Shown: positions 1 through 7,003, counted from the stretch's first letter. The stretch: 16,755 bases of DNA from CAZOOA01 sp964581355 (GCA_964581355.1 CAZOOA010000061.1:1-16755), one strand, 5' to 3'. The notes: a model not told the origin generated them from the letters alone. Program-made: numbers and translations.

Positions 1-125
1 TAGATGTTCCAGTAGACTACCGGGGAGTGGAAATGCAGGATGTTTTTGTTGTAGGATATGGCTTGGATTATCATGAACGTTACAGAAACTTGCAATATAT
101 TGCTGCTTTAAAGCAGGTTCCATAA
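1..125 (+). CDS. hpt: Hypoxanthine phosphoribosyltransferase, C-terminal end (partial)
   Basis: An open frame enters the window (first full codon at 3) and stops with TAA at 123-125. The 40 visible residues contain VVGYGLDYHERYRNLQYI, which matches the conserved C-terminal block of bacterial hypoxanthine phosphoribosyltransferases (typically VVGYGLDYxExYRNLPYIG). The enzyme salvages hypoxanthine or guanine with PRPP to make IMP or GMP in the cytoplasm. The catalytic PRPP loop lies upstream, outside the window, so only the family assignment can be made. No terminator hairpin with a U tract follows directly; the next gene on this strand starts 614 bases later and the space between holds a convergent RNA gene. 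Confidence 0.9.
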   Translation, partial: DVPVDYRGVEMQDVFVVGYGLDYHERYRNLQYIAALKQVP

Positions 126-158
126 ACAATTCGAAAGACAAATACAATAAAAATGAAA

Positions 159-490
159 CAGGCCCCAACAGACTTTCCAGCTTTCCTTATCGCCGTTCCA
201 CCGTCTTACGTTTGAGCCTTGTTTCCAGCGCTTTAGCCTTCAACGCAACTCAGTTAATCTCGGTGTTTTCGGCGATGCGCTCCCGGCTTTTTCCTCTGGC
301 TTGGCCCGACCTCCCACGAACGTACCTGTCCGGCGAGTGCCCATCGGGTTTTGCCTTTGTATGAAGCCTGGAGACGCCCAACCAACTGACCGATTTCTTT
401 ACCCAGGGTTCGGAAATCTCTTTCACTCACCTTCAGAAAATTCCCGGTCACGTTGGTTGCAAGGATGCCTTCCTTGCCTCTCGGGGCCTG
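159..490 (-). ncRNA. Structured RNA gene of about 330 nt, family not recognised
   Basis: No credible protein is encoded here. On the minus strand the two ends pair perfectly: CAGGCCCC (483-490) with GGGGCCTG (159-166). Inside, helices nest without conflict: a hairpin 471-477/459-465 (7 bp, 5-nt loop); a long stem 452-458/380-386 continued by 445-450/387-392, with a further hairpin 413-417/393-397; a stem 364-373/280-289 with one mismatch, enclosing 344-348/305-309; and a stem 270-276/189-195 continued by 261-265/199-203 and 242-248/206-212. Two positions pair as G-U only if the minus strand is the RNA (for example in 242-248/206-212), which gives the strand. A sigma-A promoter immediately upstream would start transcription at about 490-492, the base of the closing helix. 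The 3' end runs into a U-rich stretch. It is not RNase P RNA, tmRNA, SRP RNA or 6S RNA by the motifs I can check. HEARO/omega-like, OLE-like or an undescribed family remain open. Confidence 0.72.
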
Positions 491-498
491 ACAATTGT

Positions 499-527
499 AT
501 TATCTCATGCATCCCCGTATTTGTCAA
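499..527 (-). promoter_or_regulatory. Sigma-A promoter of the 159-490 RNA
   Basis: On the minus strand, TTGACA (522-527) is followed by a 17-base spacer and GATAAT (499-504), five of six matches to the -10 consensus. The predicted start, about seven bases beyond the -10 box, falls at 490-492, exactly where the closing helix of the structured RNA begins. This coincidence is the main support for an independently transcribed RNA. Confidence 0.8.
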
Positions 528-739
528 TAGATTTTTAAAATTTTTTTAATTAAAATTGCAACAATTCATTTATTTGCTTCGACGCTGCAGAAGCTTCAGA
601 GTTACTGTGTTAATGTGTTTTTATTGCATGAAAGTGCCAGGATAGTAAAATATAAAGGTCGTGAAGGCAGTATGAAAATGGGGTTTCCGTTTCCCGGTAG
701 CGGTTCTTGAGCTAGTTGAAGTATAGAAGGAGGTTGACG

Positions 740-1702
740 ATGTCCTATTTTGTTGGCGTTGATGTGGGAGGAACGAAAATTTTAATGGCTCTACTTGATC
801 AGCAGGGAAACTTTTTGCTGGAAAAGAGGTTTCTGACCCGGCCGGAAAGAAAACCTGCTGAAATAATCGAAGAAATATCACTGGAAATAGAGCGAATGCT
901 GCAAGAATTTGCTGTGCATAGCAACTCATTAACGGGGGTTGGACTCTGCATTGCCGGTTTTTATGACTGGCCTGCCGGGATTATGAAAAGCTCGCCCAAT
1001 CTTCCAGGTTGGGAAATGTTCCCGGTGCAGCAGGAGATTACAAAGCTGCTTGACTGCCCCGTTTTGGTAGAAAACGATGCCAGTGCTGCTGCATATGGCG
1101 AGTACTTGTTTGGTGCTGGTCAGGGGGTGAAAGACTTGGTCCATCTTACATTGGGAACAGGAATAGGCGCCGGCCTGGTGCTGGACGGGAAGCTGTTCAG
1201 GGGAAGCAAAGGTTTTGCCGGTGAATTGGGACATATTCCGCTTTTGCCCGGCGGTCCTCAGTGTGGATGCGGCCGGACAGGTTGTTTCGAAACACTGGCT
1301 TCCGGACGTGCTTTAGCCCGGGAAGGTAATAAAATCCTGGCGGAAGGCCAAAGTACGTTCCTGAAGACATTGGTGCCCAATAATAACAGCGTTACAGCCA
1401 GCCATATTTTTATAGCGGCCAAGCAGGGGGATCCAGCTGCTACGGAAATCATTAAAAATGCTGCCTTTTATCTGGGGCAGGGCTTGTCCCTGGTAGTAAA
1501 CCTGCTGAACCCGTCACGAATTACCCTGGGTGGAGGGCTGTTTAAAGAAGATTATTTGTTTTTTTTAGAAGAAGCAGAACAGCAGATGCGTCAAGCCGCA
1601 GTAACTGTTTCGTCTGAAGCAGTTGAACTCGCTCGTGCTCAGTTTATCGACGAGGCCGGTATTTTAGGCATTTTTGCCCTACTAAAAGAAAAATATCTTT
1701 AA
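740..1702 (+). CDS. ROK family sugar kinase, probably glucokinase
   Basis: A 320-residue protein of normal length for ROK (repressor, ORF, kinase) glucokinases, which phosphorylate glucose or a related hexose with ATP in the cytoplasm. Visible features: the N-terminal phosphate-binding GVDVGGTK (residues 6-13), the catalytic aspartate in ENDASAAAYGE (D113), LGTGIGAGL (138-146), the ExGH motif (E162-H165) and the zinc-binding CGCGxxGC cluster (C175, C177, C182 with H165). There is no N-terminal helix-turn-helix, so it is a kinase rather than a ROK repressor. ATG at 740 is chosen because AAGGAGG (728-734) lies just upstream; the frame is open eight codons further, but those residues are not conserved. 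The gene stands alone, so the sugar cannot be inferred from context. Glucose is the default for this motif set; fructose, mannose or ManNAc are alternatives. Confidence 0.88.
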   Translation: MSYFVGVDVGGTKILMALLDQQGNFLLEKRFLTRPERKPAEIIEEISLEIERMLQEFAVHSNSLTGVGLCIAGFYDWPAGIMKSSPNLPGWEMFPVQQEITKLLDCPVLVENDASAAAYGEYLFGAGQGVKDLVHLTLGTGIGAGLVLDGKLFRGSKGFAGELGHIPLLPGGPQCGCGRTGCFETLASGRALAREGNKILAEGQSTFLKTLVPNNNSVTASHIFIAAKQGDPAATEIIKNAAFYLGQGLSLVVNLLNPSRITLGGGLFKEDYLFFLEEAEQQMRQAAVTVSSEAVELARAQFIDEAGILGIFALLKEKYL

Positions 1703-1890
1703 GTCAAAAACTCTAAAATACTGCAGCATCCTGGCAGATATAACTCGAGCCTGTTCTTTGTTTTTTGGCTTGGATAAGGAAGTTTTCTATAGATCAAGTG
1801 AAGAAAATAATTACGGGAGCAGTAACTTTTTAAAGGTCTTAACCGTTATAAAGTGTGAAGGGAAAACCAAACCGGTAAGAGCGGCAAGAA

Positions 1891-1914
1891 AAATATTCAG
1901 GGCAAATATTCAGG
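1891..1914. repeat. Two-copy direct repeat in the sigma-factor leader
   Basis: AAATATTCAGG occurs at 1891-1901 and again at 1904-1914, a 13-base period, with a further AAATAT at 1915. It may be a binding site for a dimeric regulator or a simple local duplication. Apart from this, 1703-1937 shows no gene, no clear terminator after the kinase and no convincing promoter. Confidence 0.4.
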
Positions 1915-1937
1915 AAATATGTGGTTTTTACCCGTAA

Positions 1938-2037
1938 AGCAGGAGAAAAATTGTCGGAGGTAGAATATCTATAATTATTCACCCGTATATTATTTGTTCG
2001 TCATCACCTCCGGCCGAACGGGGATTAGACTCCTGCT
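1938..2037 (+). promoter_or_regulatory. Nested inverted repeats, possible RNA regulatory structure
   Basis: AGCAGGAG (1938-1945) pairs with CTCCTGCT (2030-2037), 8 bp. Nested inside it, CGGAGGT (1955-1961) pairs with ACCTCCG (2006-2012), extended to 9 bp by a U-G and a G-C pair at 1953-1954/2013-2014. The internal loop is asymmetric, about 7 and 15 bases, and the apical part is about 44 AU-rich bases. The U-G pair favours the plus strand as RNA. The position, 120-220 bases before the ECF sigma gene, fits a leader element. No riboswitch class is recognised, and the site could instead be a DNA operator. Confidence 0.4.
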
Positions 2038-2105
2038 CCAGCTTGTTCCTGCAAAAGACGGGAAAAATGTCACAGTGGCAGGCTCCGCGGTTGAGGAGGT
2101 GTACT

Positions 2106-2159
2106 TTGATTGTACTTTACAGTAGAAAGTACTCTATCCCCGAGGAGAGGTCCACTTGA
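2106..2159 (+). CDS. Possible 17-residue leader peptide before the sigma factor
   Basis: TTG at 2106 follows GAGGAGGTG (2093-2101) at good spacing and opens a frame of 17 codons (MIVLYSRKYSIPEERST) ending in TGA at 2157-2159. That stop overlaps the TTG start of the sigma gene in a TTGA arrangement, which would allow translational coupling. A hairpin, GTACTTT (2112-2118) with AAAGTAC (2126-2132), lies within it. The same frame is open upstream as far as 1938, with an ATG at 2067 that has only a weak ribosome site. No known peptide family is recognised, so this is a candidate only. Confidence 0.35.
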   Translation: MIVLYSRKYSIPEERST

Positions 2160-2734
2160 GCATGGAAAAAAAAGAGCAGGAGCTGGTTTTAAGGGCCCAG
2201 GAAGACCCTACAAATTTTGCTCCGCTTTACGACCATTACTTCCCGAAAATATATAACTATATTTATCATAAAGTAAGCAATAAACAATTAGCAGAGGACC
2301 TGGTCTCAGAAACTTTTTATAAAGCCCTGGCAAACATAAATCGATTTGAATGGCAAAAACGTTCTTTTGCCTGCTGGCTTTATACCATAGCCCGTAACCA
2401 GGTTATTGACAATTATCGCAAACAAAATCCCGTGTTACTAGATGGCAGTGAAGAGGAATTGCCTTCTCCAGAGCACAATAACCCCGAGGAAAAGGTATTA
2501 CGCGATGTAAGCCGGGATGAACTCATAGCCTTGATAAGGACACTTAGCCAGGATCAGCAAGATGCTCTGCTGCTTCGTTTTCAGGAAGAATTAAAAATCA
2601 AAGAAATTGCCCAGGTGTTAAATAAAAATGAAGGTGCTGTCAAAGCCTTGATGTTCCGTGGGCTAAAAAAACTGCGACAAAAGCTGGAGCTGGAAAGGGG
2701 GGATGAAGATGAAGGAAGAAAAACCTATGGATAA
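2156..2734 (+). CDS. ECF-type RNA polymerase sigma factor
   Basis: A 192-residue protein with the two domains of an extracytoplasmic-function sigma factor and no region 3. Sigma region 2 spans about residues 20-85, with the region 2.2-2.4 signature LAEDLVSETFYKAL followed by FACWLYTIARNQVIDNYRK. Sigma region 4 spans about 125-180, with the helix-turn-helix KIKEIAQVLNKNEGAVKALMFRGLKKLRQ. It would direct RNA polymerase to a small stress or envelope regulon. The TTG at 2156 is preferred: AGGAG/GAGAGG (2143-2150) is correctly spaced, and the upstream small ORF ends in an overlapping TTGA. ATG at 2162 is an alternative that removes only two residues. The 3' end overlaps the next gene by 26 bases, which indicates co-translation with its likely membrane-bound inhibitor. 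Specific ECF group and signal are unknown. Confidence 0.92.
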   Translation: MSMEKKEQELVLRAQEDPTNFAPLYDHYFPKIYNYIYHKVSNKQLAEDLVSETFYKALANINRFEWQKRSFACWLYTIARNQVIDNYRKQNPVLLDGSEEELPSPEHNNPEEKVLRDVSRDELIALIRTLSQDQQDALLLRFQEELKIKEIAQVLNKNEGAVKALMFRGLKKLRQKLELERGDEDEGRKTYG

Positions 2735-4145
2735 GTTTCTCGAAGAGATGGGCGCTTCTGAAGAAGAGCAAGAGAAACTCCAGGAAGTTGTTTCCCTGCT
2801 AAGTAATATGCAGGAAGAACTGCCTTCTTCATCTTTCCAGTCCAGCTTAAAAGAGAGACTGATGCAGCAGGCCCAGGAACAAAAATATCACGTTGATACA
2901 GGCTCTGCCGGGCATAACAGATCAAGCAACGACCAAGAGAATCCAGTGGTCCAAATACCATCCAGCAAAGAAAAGAAAGAGTCGGGCTGGAAACATTATC
3001 GTCCTTTGTTCGCTGTGGCAACAGCAGCCTCGGTGATAGTGGCGATGGTTTTATTCTCCGGCTATGGAGCTCAGTTATGGGGCCGGGATTCTGCGGATTC
3101 TGACGGTTCTTCAGGTCGAATAGTTGCTATCAGAAACCTGCTCAAACCTCCAGAAATATCAATCCTTACGGATAAAGATGAACTTCCAGATTCAGACTCA
3201 GAAAATGAGCATGATTTAGCCATAGACCCTGACAGGGAACGAGAAACAGCAACACAGGAGCAGGAACTGGAAAAAGATGAACAAGACTCTGTCTCTGCAG
3301 ATGATGATCAAAAAGAAGACGTTCCTACAACAGACGAAACGCCTTCAAAGAAAGAAAAGTCTCCTGAAGCCGACAGTGATACCTCTGATGATGAAAAAAC
3401 GCCTGCTGAGGAGAAGGATGACGGGGATGAAATAGATAAAGCAGAACAAGAAAAAGATGAGCAGGAAAAGGATGAGCAAGAAAAAGAAAAAGATCCCTTG
3501 AGCCCCGAACCAGAATTTGAAATCTGGGACCAAGAGCAAGACATCAGGTTGGCCGGCATAGTTGATCTGCCGGAACTGAAATATGGAAAGTACGATGACG
3601 AAGAACTGGACCAGGTGGGGAATATCGAATACAGCTGGAGACCAGGCATGATCATGGAAGCTTCTGTAGAGTCTGTTGGAACAACTGACTGGGCTAAAAA
3701 GCTTTTATCCGGTGAGGGCTTTACAGTTAGTCAAAATGATGCATTAAAAATTGAAGAACAGGAAACTCAAAAAGGAAAATTTGTAGAAATCAAATTTACA
3801 CCATCCAGACGTTCCGCTTTGCCTATGGTCGTTTACTACCAGCAAGACCGCGGGATTATCAGTTACTATTACCAAGAAAAAGGAGATGCTCTTGAGGCTG
3901 GTTATTATCCGCTGCTCTCTCCTTCCAGGGCCTTTGAGCAAGTTGAAGATGTTCCTGTTTATTCAGAGCATGAAAGGCTGGATTTTTCTTTCCGCAAAGT
4001 TTCCCTGGAGTATCACGAGTTCACATTAAAGAAAGATGATCGGGAACAATCAGTCAAAATGCCTGCGTATCGTTTTAAAGGAATGGAGGTTACAAAGGGT
4101 AGCGAAGAAATCGATATCTACCTGCCTGCCGTCAAAATCCCGTAA
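2709..4145 (+). CDS. Single-pass membrane protein, likely anti-sigma factor
   Basis: A 478-residue protein co-translated with the ECF sigma factor. Residues 1-95 are cytosolic and helical; the stretch LPSSSFQSSLKERLMQQA resembles the short helix motif of DUF5667-like sigma partners, though this match is by eye. One membrane segment follows at about 98-118 (LFAVATAASVIVAMVLFSG). Outside are a long Asp/Glu/Lys-rich linker (about 150-275) and a C-terminal domain of about 200 residues that I do not recognise. No zinc-binding HxxxCxxC motif is present, so it is not a ZAS-type anti-sigma. By gene order and topology it should hold the sigma factor at the membrane and sense an outside signal with its C-terminal domain. 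ATG at 2709 is chosen over 2703 (too close to the AGGGGGG ribosome site) and over 2727. A strong terminator follows. Confidence 0.75.
   Translation: MKEEKPMDKFLEEMGASEEEQEKLQEVVSLLSNMQEELPSSSFQSSLKERLMQQAQEQKYHVDTGSAGHNRSSNDQENPVVQIPSSKEKKESGWKHYRPLFAVATAASVIVAMVLFSGYGAQLWGRDSADSDGSSGRIVAIRNLLKPPEISILTDKDELPDSDSENEHDLAIDPDRERETATQEQELEKDEQDSVSADDDQKEDVPTTDETPSKKEKSPEADSDTSDDEKTPAEEKDDGDEIDKAEQEKDEQEKDEQEKEKDPLSPEPEFEIWDQEQDIRLAGIVDLPELKYGKYDDEELDQVGNIEYSWRPGMIMEASVESVGTTDWAKKLLSGEGFTVSQNDALKIEEQETQKGKFVEIKFTPSRRSALPMVVYYQQDRGIISYYYQEKGDALEAGYYPLLSPSRAFEQVEDVPVYSEHERLDFSFRKVSLEYHEFTLKKDDREQSVKMPAYRFKGMEVTKGSEEIDIYLPAVKIP
3444..3488 (+). repeat. Three 15-bp tandem repeats coding the EQEKD linker
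   Basis: Three imperfect 15-base units (3444-3458, 3459-3473, 3474-3488) encode EQEKD, EQEKD and EQEKE. They lie in the acidic extracytoplasmic linker of the putative anti-sigma factor. Length variation by slippage would change the reach of the outer domain without a frameshift. Confidence 0.8.
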
Positions 4146-4172
4146 ACCCTTGACCCCGAGATAGATAACCCT

Positions 4173-4209
4173 AAGCCCGGCTTGTATCAAACAGCCGGGC
4201 TTTATTTTT
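4173..4209 (+). terminator. Rho-independent terminator after the sigma/anti-sigma operon
   Basis: AAGCCCGGCT (4173-4182) pairs with AGCCGGGCTT (4193-4202) around a 10-base loop and is followed by TTATTTTT. The U tract is on the plus side, so it primarily ends the sigma operon; a second small hairpin (GCTGC/GCAGC, about 4218-4233, followed by TTTTG) lies just beyond. The minus-strand ABC permease converges here, and its own transcript would lack a U tract at the main stem. Confidence 0.9.
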
Positions 4210-4238
4210 GTCTATTGGCTGCTTTGCAGCAGCTTTTG

Positions 4239-5024
4239 TTACTTGCCAATTTCCAGCCGCTGCCACAGGATCAAGCCTCCACGATAAAGCGCTGCGGCAA
4301 GCAGGAGCATGGTTAAAAAGAACAACAAGGGAAACTGATTATGGTAATAAAGGTCCCAGGACTGAAGATGATAAAAGAGCGAATACTCCCGAGAAGCCGG
4401 AAACCATCCGGGGATGGCCAGGATCATGCATAGCAATAAAGAGCTAATTCCTGCCTTAACTGCATCACTGGTAAACATAGAGAAAATCAAGGTAAACAGG
4501 TAAACTATCGTGGCGCCGAGAAAGGCAATCAGTGCAGAGGCCAGGAAGAGAAGGGCCGGGAGGGCAAAGCCTGCAGCAAAAGAAATGAGTAGTAGGATTA
4601 CAGTAGACCCAAAGATAGATACTGCCAGCAGGGTCAGCCCGGCCAGAGCCTTGGAGTCATAAATGGTTGTCCTGGTTAAAGGAGTGCTGGCCAGAAACAC
4701 AAGGGTGCCGTGAGCTTTTTCCTGTGCAAAGGCCCCGGCCGAAAAAATGATGGCTGCCAGGATGCCGAGCAAATAAATATAAGTTGCGCTCCACTGGCTC
4801 CAAAGGTACAGGGAAAAGGAAAGTTCCGTAATTTCCAGGGAGCTCACTCCACTGAATCCCATAATCAATCCCGAAGATTCACCGGAAGTGGCCGATAGTA
4901 ATTCTTCCAGGCGGGGATAAGCCAGGACGGATACAATGGCAACTGCAGTAAGTAAAAGAAAGCAAAATAAAAACCTTCCACGGGCTTCTTTCAACTCTTT
5001 TTTAAACAGGGCTTTATTTACCAT
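4239..5024 (-). CDS. ABC-2 type transporter permease
   Basis: A 261-residue integral membrane protein with about six hydrophobic segments. The first is after a short cytosolic N-terminus (residues 19-37), the central block around residues 80-200 holds four, and the last is near 232-250. EKAHGTLVFLASTPLTRTTIYDSKALAG (read in parts) is the cytosolic coupling region typical of ABC-2 permeases with the EK-GT-E/L-TPL pattern. It would form the membrane channel of an exporter with the ATPase encoded just upstream, whose gene it overlaps by 11 bases. The ATG at 5022-5024 follows a purine-rich AAAAAAGGG site. The substrate is unknown; such pairs export lipids, peptides or antibiotics, or act in stress adaptation and sporulation. 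Confidence 0.88.
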   Translation of the reverse strand: MVNKALFKKELKEARGRFLFCFLLLTAVAIVSVLAYPRLEELLSATSGESSGLIMGFSGVSSLEITELSFSLYLWSQWSATYIYLLGILAAIIFSAGAFAQEKAHGTLVFLASTPLTRTTIYDSKALAGLTLLAVSIFGSTVILLLISFAAGFALPALLFLASALIAFLGATIVYLFTLIFSMFTSDAVKAGISSLLLCMILAIPGWFPASREYSLFYHLQSWDLYYHNQFPLLFFLTMLLLAAALYRGGLILWQRLEIGK

Positions 5025-5928
5025 CCCTTTTTTCCCCCTTTACCTTGTGATTTAGCAGCCTGAAGAAGATATCTTCCAACTCCAGGTCTATCATCTCCAT
5101 GGTAAAATATGGGACCAGGGAGCAGTATCTCCATATTTTGTTTAGATTGGAAGAAACCTGGATATGAAAAGCATTGTCTTTTCTATGTACTGCTGTAATG
5201 CCCTCCATGTCCAAAAGAGCGGGAGGAGGTTCTGATTGGAAAACGATACGGATATCTTTAATACTGTCTTTTAACTCCTGGAGAGGGGATGTTTGTAAAA
5301 CCTGTCCTTCATAAAGAAACGTGACATGATCTGCAACTTTTTCGATATCATTTAAGTGGTGGGAAGCGATAATAACGGTTTTGCCCCGGCCAATGGTTTC
5401 TGCCAGCACAGTATCAAGGAAACGTCGCTTGAAAATGGGATCTAAGCCTGAGGTAGGTTCATCCAGGAAGAGAATATCCGGTTCAGGTGCCAGGGTAACT
5501 AAAAGCGACAACTGGCTTCTCATGCCATGGGACAAGTTTTTGATTTTTTCTTTTGGCGGAATATGAAACTCTTTTAAATAGTTCTGCATCGTTTGCCGGT
5601 TCCAGCTGGGATAAATTCCCTGACAAAAAACAATGAATTCCTCTACTTCCATGTAATCGTACAGCCTGGGCTCCTCCCCAATATAGCCGGCTCTTTCCCG
5701 AATTCCCTGGCTGTTTTTGGCAATGTCCATTCCCAGGCAATTTGCGTTGCCTGAAGATGGGTGAAGCAGGCCCAGCAGAAGTTTGAGTAAGGTTGTTTTG
5801 CCCGACCCGTTAGGTCCAAGCAGGGCAAAAACCGTTCCACGGGGTATCTGCAGGGAAACGCCATTTAGCGCCTTTACTCCTGCAAATTTTTTGGAGAGGT
5901 CTTGGGTTTCAACAGCATAGTTCATCAT
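5014..5928 (-). CDS. ABC transporter ATP-binding protein
   Basis: About 304 residues from the ATG at 5926-5928. Ordered ATPase motifs: Walker A GPNGSGKT (38-45), the Q-loop region GYIGEEP (81-87, with Glu in place of the usual Gln, as is common in this CcmA-like group), the signature LSHGMRSQLSLL (132-143), Walker B ILFLDEP (152-158, with catalytic E157), the D-loop and H190 of the switch loop. The remaining 100 residues form a C-terminal regulatory extension. It powers the ABC-2 permease encoded next. Start choice: the good ribosome site AGGAGGTGA lies 32 bases from the first ATG, but a hairpin between them would close that distance. GTG at 5959-5961 would extend the protein by 11 residues but is part of the ribosome site itself. 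No regulator gene is adjacent. Confidence 0.9.
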   Translation of the reverse strand: MMNYAVETQDLSKKFAGVKALNGVSLQIPRGTVFALLGPNGSGKTTLLKLLLGLLHPSSGNANCLGMDIAKNSQGIRERAGYIGEEPRLYDYMEVEEFIVFCQGIYPSWNRQTMQNYLKEFHIPPKEKIKNLSHGMRSQLSLLVTLAPEPDILFLDEPTSGLDPIFKRRFLDTVLAETIGRGKTVIIASHHLNDIEKVADHVTFLYEGQVLQTSPLQELKDSIKDIRIVFQSEPPPALLDMEGITAVHRKDNAFHIQVSSNLNKIWRYCSLVPYFTMEMIDLELEDIFFRLLNHKVKGEKRDGK

Positions 5929-5932
5929 TAAG

Positions 5933-5966
5933 ATTCCGGAAAAATCCCGGAATTTTGTCACCTCCT
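5933..5966 (-). promoter_or_regulatory. Ribosome site separated from start codon by a hairpin
   Basis: Read on the minus strand: AGGAGGTGA (5958-5966), then ATTCCGG (5947-5953), a 7-base loop and CCGGAAT (5933-5939), then the tandem ATGATG at 5923-5928. With the 7-bp stem folded, only about 11 unpaired bases lie between the ribosome site and the ATG, the normal spacing. This decides the start codon and suggests that translation depends on the stem. Confidence 0.6.
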
Positions 5967-6143
5967 GGAGAAAAGCAGTATTTCAAAGGATACGTTGTAT
6001 ACTTTCTTTTTTTAAACCATAAATTCCTTCTGTTTTCCTTTTAAATGCTGTTCGTGGCAAAAAGGCAGTTCTGGAGCAGGAATAACTAGGTTTAAGAAGA
6101 AAACAAAGAGATAATCAAGCACAAAAGAAGATGAAAGGGGTTA

Positions 6144-6920
6144 ATGCTATTGCGTGTGCTGCGTTTCTCCTGGGATAACCAGGCAAAGTGGGGAAAAATG
6201 AAAGACGAATTTGTTGAAGAACTCAGGTGGAAAGATTCACACCCGTTATCATATGAGTTGACCGGGGCAACATATCATGCTGATGAAGTGAAGCTGCTTC
6301 CACCCTGTATCCCTTCCAAAATAATCGGTGTTGGCCTTAATTACCGCAGTCATGCAGAAGAACTGGGTTTGCCTTTACCCCAGGCCCCGATCCTGTTTTT
6401 AAAGCCCTCCACTGCAGTTATAGGCCCCGGAAGTCCAGTGATTTTACCTTCTCAAAGTAAAAGAGTTGATTATGAGGCGGAGTTAGGGGTTGTGATTGGG
6501 CGAGAGGCAAATAATGTACCTGTTCAGCGGGCAAAAGAGTTTGTTTGGGGCTATACCTGTGCCAACGATATTACAGCCAGGGATTTGCAACCCAAGGACG
6601 GGCAGTGGACTCTTAGCAAAGGGTTTGATACTTTTGCCCCCATAGGGCCATGGATTGAAACAGAAATAGAGCATCCTTCTGAATTGGTGGTTGCAGGACT
6701 TCTCAACGAGAAAGAGGTGCAAAGGGGAAGCGTTGATGACCTGGTTTTTAGTATTGATGAGCTGATCACTTATATCAGTTCCTGTATGACCCTGCTGCCG
6801 GGCGATGTTATTTTTACAGGTACTCCTTCAGGGATCGGCCCCTTAAAAGAAAATGACTTTTTCACAGTCAGCATTGAAGGGGTGGGGGAGCTAACCAACA
6901 TGGTTCTGGCCCGGGAGTAA
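6144..6920 (+). CDS. Fumarylacetoacetate hydrolase (FAH) family protein
   Basis: A 258-residue cytosolic enzyme of the FAH superfamily. Residues 1-55 are the short, variable N-terminal part, and the catalytic domain follows. Visible motifs: GVGLNYRSHAEELG (62-75, with the conserved His70), the metal-binding acidic set in VDYEAELGVVIG (E111, E113) and ANDITARDLQ (D142), SKGFDTFAPIGPW (158-170) and GDVIFTGTPSGIG near 220. Members split C-C bonds or decarboxylate/isomerise 2-keto acids: acylpyruvases, oxaloacetate decarboxylases, 5-oxopent-3-ene-1,2,5-tricarboxylate decarboxylase/isomerases. With no pathway genes beside it, the substrate cannot be set; an oxaloacetate decarboxylase or acylpyruvase-like housekeeping role is the likeliest. 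ATG at 6144 follows GAAAGGGG at close spacing. It is divergent from the ABC operon. Confidence 0.88.
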   Translation: MLLRVLRFSWDNQAKWGKMKDEFVEELRWKDSHPLSYELTGATYHADEVKLLPPCIPSKIIGVGLNYRSHAEELGLPLPQAPILFLKPSTAVIGPGSPVILPSQSKRVDYEAELGVVIGREANNVPVQRAKEFVWGYTCANDITARDLQPKDGQWTLSKGFDTFAPIGPWIETEIEHPSELVVAGLLNEKEVQRGSVDDLVFSIDELITYISSCMTLLPGDVIFTGTPSGIGPLKENDFFTVSIEGVGELTNMVLARE

Positions 6921-7003
6921 GCAGCAATGCACTGTCAAGCCAGGTCCTGGTGTTTATATGCTCAACTTGCCCGAAATGGTAATTACTGGTGCTAAATCTA
7001 ACA

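Noticed and set aside
104..117. Palindrome CTGCTTTAAAGCAG as an operator or as the RNA gene's terminator
   Set aside because: It lies within the hpt coding end, and no U tract follows on the minus strand.
254..451. Minus-strand frame of 65 codons starting at GTG (and a plus-strand frame 301-549)
   Set aside because: They lie wholly inside the structured RNA, lack a ribosome site, and resemble no protein family; helix pairing explains the sequence better.
159..490. Reading the structured RNA as RNase P RNA or tmRNA
   Set aside because: The RNase P core GAGGAAAGTCC and its 3' partner are missing from the required positions, and there is no tRNA-like end with T loop and CCA nor an ANDxxxLAA-type tag.
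3308..3655. Ser/Phe-rich minus-strand frames
   Set aside because: They are antisense shadows of the acidic linker of the anti-sigma candidate.
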